A stretch of 64,000 nucleotides of DNA from positions 1 to 64,000 of the forward strand of contig CAMPYB010000002.1 in the NCBI GenBank assembly GCA_946998115.1, in the 5' to 3' direction. This document shows positions 62,550 through 64,000 of this stretch, in pieces. A program made the translations under genes and the position numbers. Below the pieces are notes generated by a model that made no database searches, was not told the DNA's origin, and saw only the letters and a program-made list of their open reading frames with translations. Position 1 is the first letter of the stretch, and every line of letters begins with the position of its first letter. The DNA is from an uncultured Actinomyces sp. Its GTDB lineage: Bacteria > Actinomycetota > Actinomycetes > Actinomycetales > Actinomycetaceae.

Positions 62550-62873
62550 TTACATAAAACGATTAAGACCGTCTTCTAATACTTTCTTTTGTTGAGCACC
62601 AACCAAAGTTGCAACAACTTCACCATCTTTGAAAATGTTAAAAGTAGGAACTGAAACGATGCCGAATTTCGCTGCTAAATCACGAGATTGGTCAATATCA
62701 ACTTTAACGATCTTAGCTTTACCTGCCAATTCTTCTGAAAGTTGTTCCACAGTTGGCAACATTCCACGGCATGGTGGGCACCATGTTGCCCAAAAATCAA
62801 CTAGTACAGGAACATCACTTTCTAATACTTCCTGTTGAAAATTTTCACTTGTAACAGATAATGTCTTAGACAT
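62550..62873 (-). CDS. trxA: Thioredoxin with CPPC active site
   Basis: TrxA is a small disulfide reductant that supports NrdE, NrdH-independent reductases and other enzymes. The thioredoxin fold is clear: VPVLVDFWATWCPPCRGMLP at residues 21-40, KVDIDQSRDLAAKFGIVSVPTFNIF with the cis-Pro, and a C-terminal helix. The redox motif is WCPPC (Cys32, Cys35) instead of the usual WCGPC. AGGAGG lies 4 bases before ATG 62873, so the upstream ATG at 62900 is rejected. trxB follows on the right, separated by 355 bases. Confidence 0.95.
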   Translation of the reverse strand: MSKTLSVTSENFQQEVLESDVPVLVDFWATWCPPCRGMLPTVEQLSEELAGKAKIVKVDIDQSRDLAAKFGIVSVPTFNIFKDGEVVATLVGAQQKKVLEDGLNRFM

Positions 62874-63228
62874 TATTCCTCCTATTAATATAAAACCCAC
62901 ACAATTCTATTATACTTTTATGAAGATAATAAATAATGTGTATGATTTTTAAGATATTCAATACACATATAGGTAAACATAAATATTTATAATTTATTCC
63001 ATTATTACAAAAAATTTGTTTCACGTTTTAATGTAGAACAATATCAGTTTTGTAATTATAATAATGCGCAAAAAATTTATAACATACACAAATATGAAAT
63101 ATAAAAATAAAATTATAAATTCGCATGTTTATGCTCATTAATGGATTTTTATATTTACATATTACTAATAATCAGTATTACTAATAATTAGAAATAAAAT
63201 AATTATATTTTATGCATTATATAAATAT
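62874..63228. other. Intergenic region between trxA and trxB
   Basis: The region is almost pure A/T. A 13-base direct repeat TATTACTAATAAT occurs at 63160-63172 and 63176-63188. A half-palindrome GTTTCACGT near 63018 resembles a degraded parS but lacks the right arm. No gene is seen. The trxA promoter must lie here and cannot be located confidently. Confidence 0.45.
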
Positions 63229-64000
63229 TTACATATTATCCGACAAAAAGCGTTGAGCGTCGATCGCTGCTTTGCATCCTGTTGCAGCCGCAGTAATTGC
63301 CTGTTGATAAGTATGATCAACTACGTCACCACAAGCAAAAACACCTGAAATACTAGTAACTGAATTAGGTTCATGTACTTTAATGTAATTTTTTTCATCA
63401 AGGTTTATTTGGCCGTTTATAAGTTCAGTGCGAGGAGTGTGTCCAATTGCTATAAAAATACCTTCAGCTTGAATTGTTTGCGTTGTACCTGTGACATTAT
63501 TTTTGATTAATGCAGATTCTAGTGAGTTTTCGCCATTTAAAGCAATTACTTCACTGTTGAAAATAAATTCGATCTTTTCATTATTTAAAGCTCGGTCAAT
63601 CATTATTTGAGATGCAGGCATTTTTTCTAAACTTTTACGATAAACTATGGTTACTTTTGAAGCAAATTTTGTTAGGAAAGTTGCTTCTTCCATAGCTGAA
63701 TCTCCGCCACCTACAACGATTATTTTTTTGCCTTGAAAAAAGAAACCATCGCATGTTGCACAGTAAGAAACTCCTTTACCTGAAAGGCGTTCTTCATCTT
63801 TGAGTCCTAGTTTTCTAGGTTCAGATCCAGTGGCTAAAATTACAGTTTTGGAAAAATATGTATTTCCAGCGGAAGTTGTTATTTTTTTAACATCGCCTGT
63901 TACGTTGATAATTTCCGCATCCTCAAAAACTATTTTGGTTCCAAAGCGTTCAGCTTGTGTTTGCATATTTGCCATAAGATCTGGACCTAATATTCCATCT
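63229..64000 (-). CDS. trxB: Thioredoxin reductase (partial, 5' end outside the window)
   Basis: TrxB reduces thioredoxin and probably NrdH with NADPH. The dithiol is SYCATCDGFFFQGKK, and the NADPH-binding GGGDSAMEEATFL follows. The FAD-binding segment GVFACGDVVD is near the C-terminus. The reading frame is open to the right edge of the window through GILGPDLMANMQ, so the true start and the N-terminal FAD Rossmann motif lie outside. It is upstream of trxA on the same strand. Confidence 0.95.
   Translation of the reverse strand, partial: DGILGPDLMANMQTQAERFGTKIVFEDAEIINVTGDVKKITTSAGNTYFSKTVILATGSEPRKLGLKDEERLSGKGVSYCATCDGFFFQGKKIIVVGGGDSAMEEATFLTKFASKVTIVYRKSLEKMPASQIMIDRALNNEKIEFIFNSEVIALNGENSLESALIKNNVTGTTQTIQAEGIFIAIGHTPRTELINGQINLDEKNYIKVHEPNSVTSISGVFACGDVVDHTYQQAITAAATGCKAAIDAQRFLSDNM

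Noticed and set aside
63010..63030. A GTTTCACGT half-palindrome resembling parS
   Set aside because: The right arm (GTGAAAC) is absent, so ParB binding is unlikely.

Overview
The window comes from the replication-origin region of a strongly AT-rich actinobacterium (Actinomycetota). Gene content and order are actinobacterial: rpmH/dnaA/dnaN/recF/dciA/gyrB/gyrA/DUF3566/tRNA-Ile/tRNA-Ala; CrgA beside DUF881 and a class E sortase; FhaA/FhaB/PstP/RodA/PbpA/PknA/PknB; nrdHIEF; parA/parB/aminotransferase/ddl/trxA/trxB; and a tRNA-Glu/Asp/Phe cluster. The AT bias is unusual for this phylum. An LPXTG lipase, a large InlB-type repeat protein, a sortase and a FemABX enzyme suggest a host-associated, Gram-positive cell. 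I cannot name the genus.

Layout. 1-0.6 kb: three tRNAs on the minus strand. 0.9-4.2 kb: a MscS-type channel overlapping radA. 4.2-6.4 kb: a TrkH/KtrB potassium transporter and a histidine phosphatase. 6.6-10.4 kb: a 1266-residue secreted repeat protein. 10.5-11.3 kb: an unknown protein and tRNA-Lys. 11.4-20.6 kb: the growth/division signalling operon fhaA-fhaB-pstP-rodA-pbpA-pknA-pknB. 20.7-27 kb: hrpA and the divergent fhs. 27.2-31.1 kb: the class Ib ribonucleotide reductase operon nrdHIEF, with a likely NrdR box pair upstream. 31.5-36.4 kb: LPXTG lipase, mtnN and sdaA. 36.6-38.7 kb: DUF881, sortase, a 50-residue membrane protein, and crgA on the other strand. 38.8-42.1 kb: FemX, a membrane protein, cyclophilin and rhomboid. 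42.1-42.6 kb: a dense DnaA-box cluster. 42.7-53 kb: tRNA-Ala, tRNA-Ile and gyrA to dnaA on the minus strand. 53.3-62.3 kb: rpmH-rnpA-yidD-yidC-khpB-rsmG, an ArsC/Spx-like protein, an orphan DNA methyltransferase, parA-parB, an aminotransferase and ddl on the plus strand. 62.5-64 kb: trxA and the start-truncated trxB.

Genes are mostly minus to the left and plus to the right of the rpmH/dnaA boundary near 53 kb. Together with five near-perfect 16-bp parS palindromes (19.9-59.0 kb), this places the origin there. However, the richest DnaA-box cluster lies 10 kb away, downstream of the gyrase genes. Other points of interest are the orphan beta-type DNA methyltransferase directly before a parS and parAB, a parS inside parB itself, a CPPC thioredoxin, DnaA-box variants upstream of nrdHIEF, and an outward-pointing terminator hairpin inside that operon. 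No CRISPR array, insertion sequence, prophage or complete restriction-modification system was seen.
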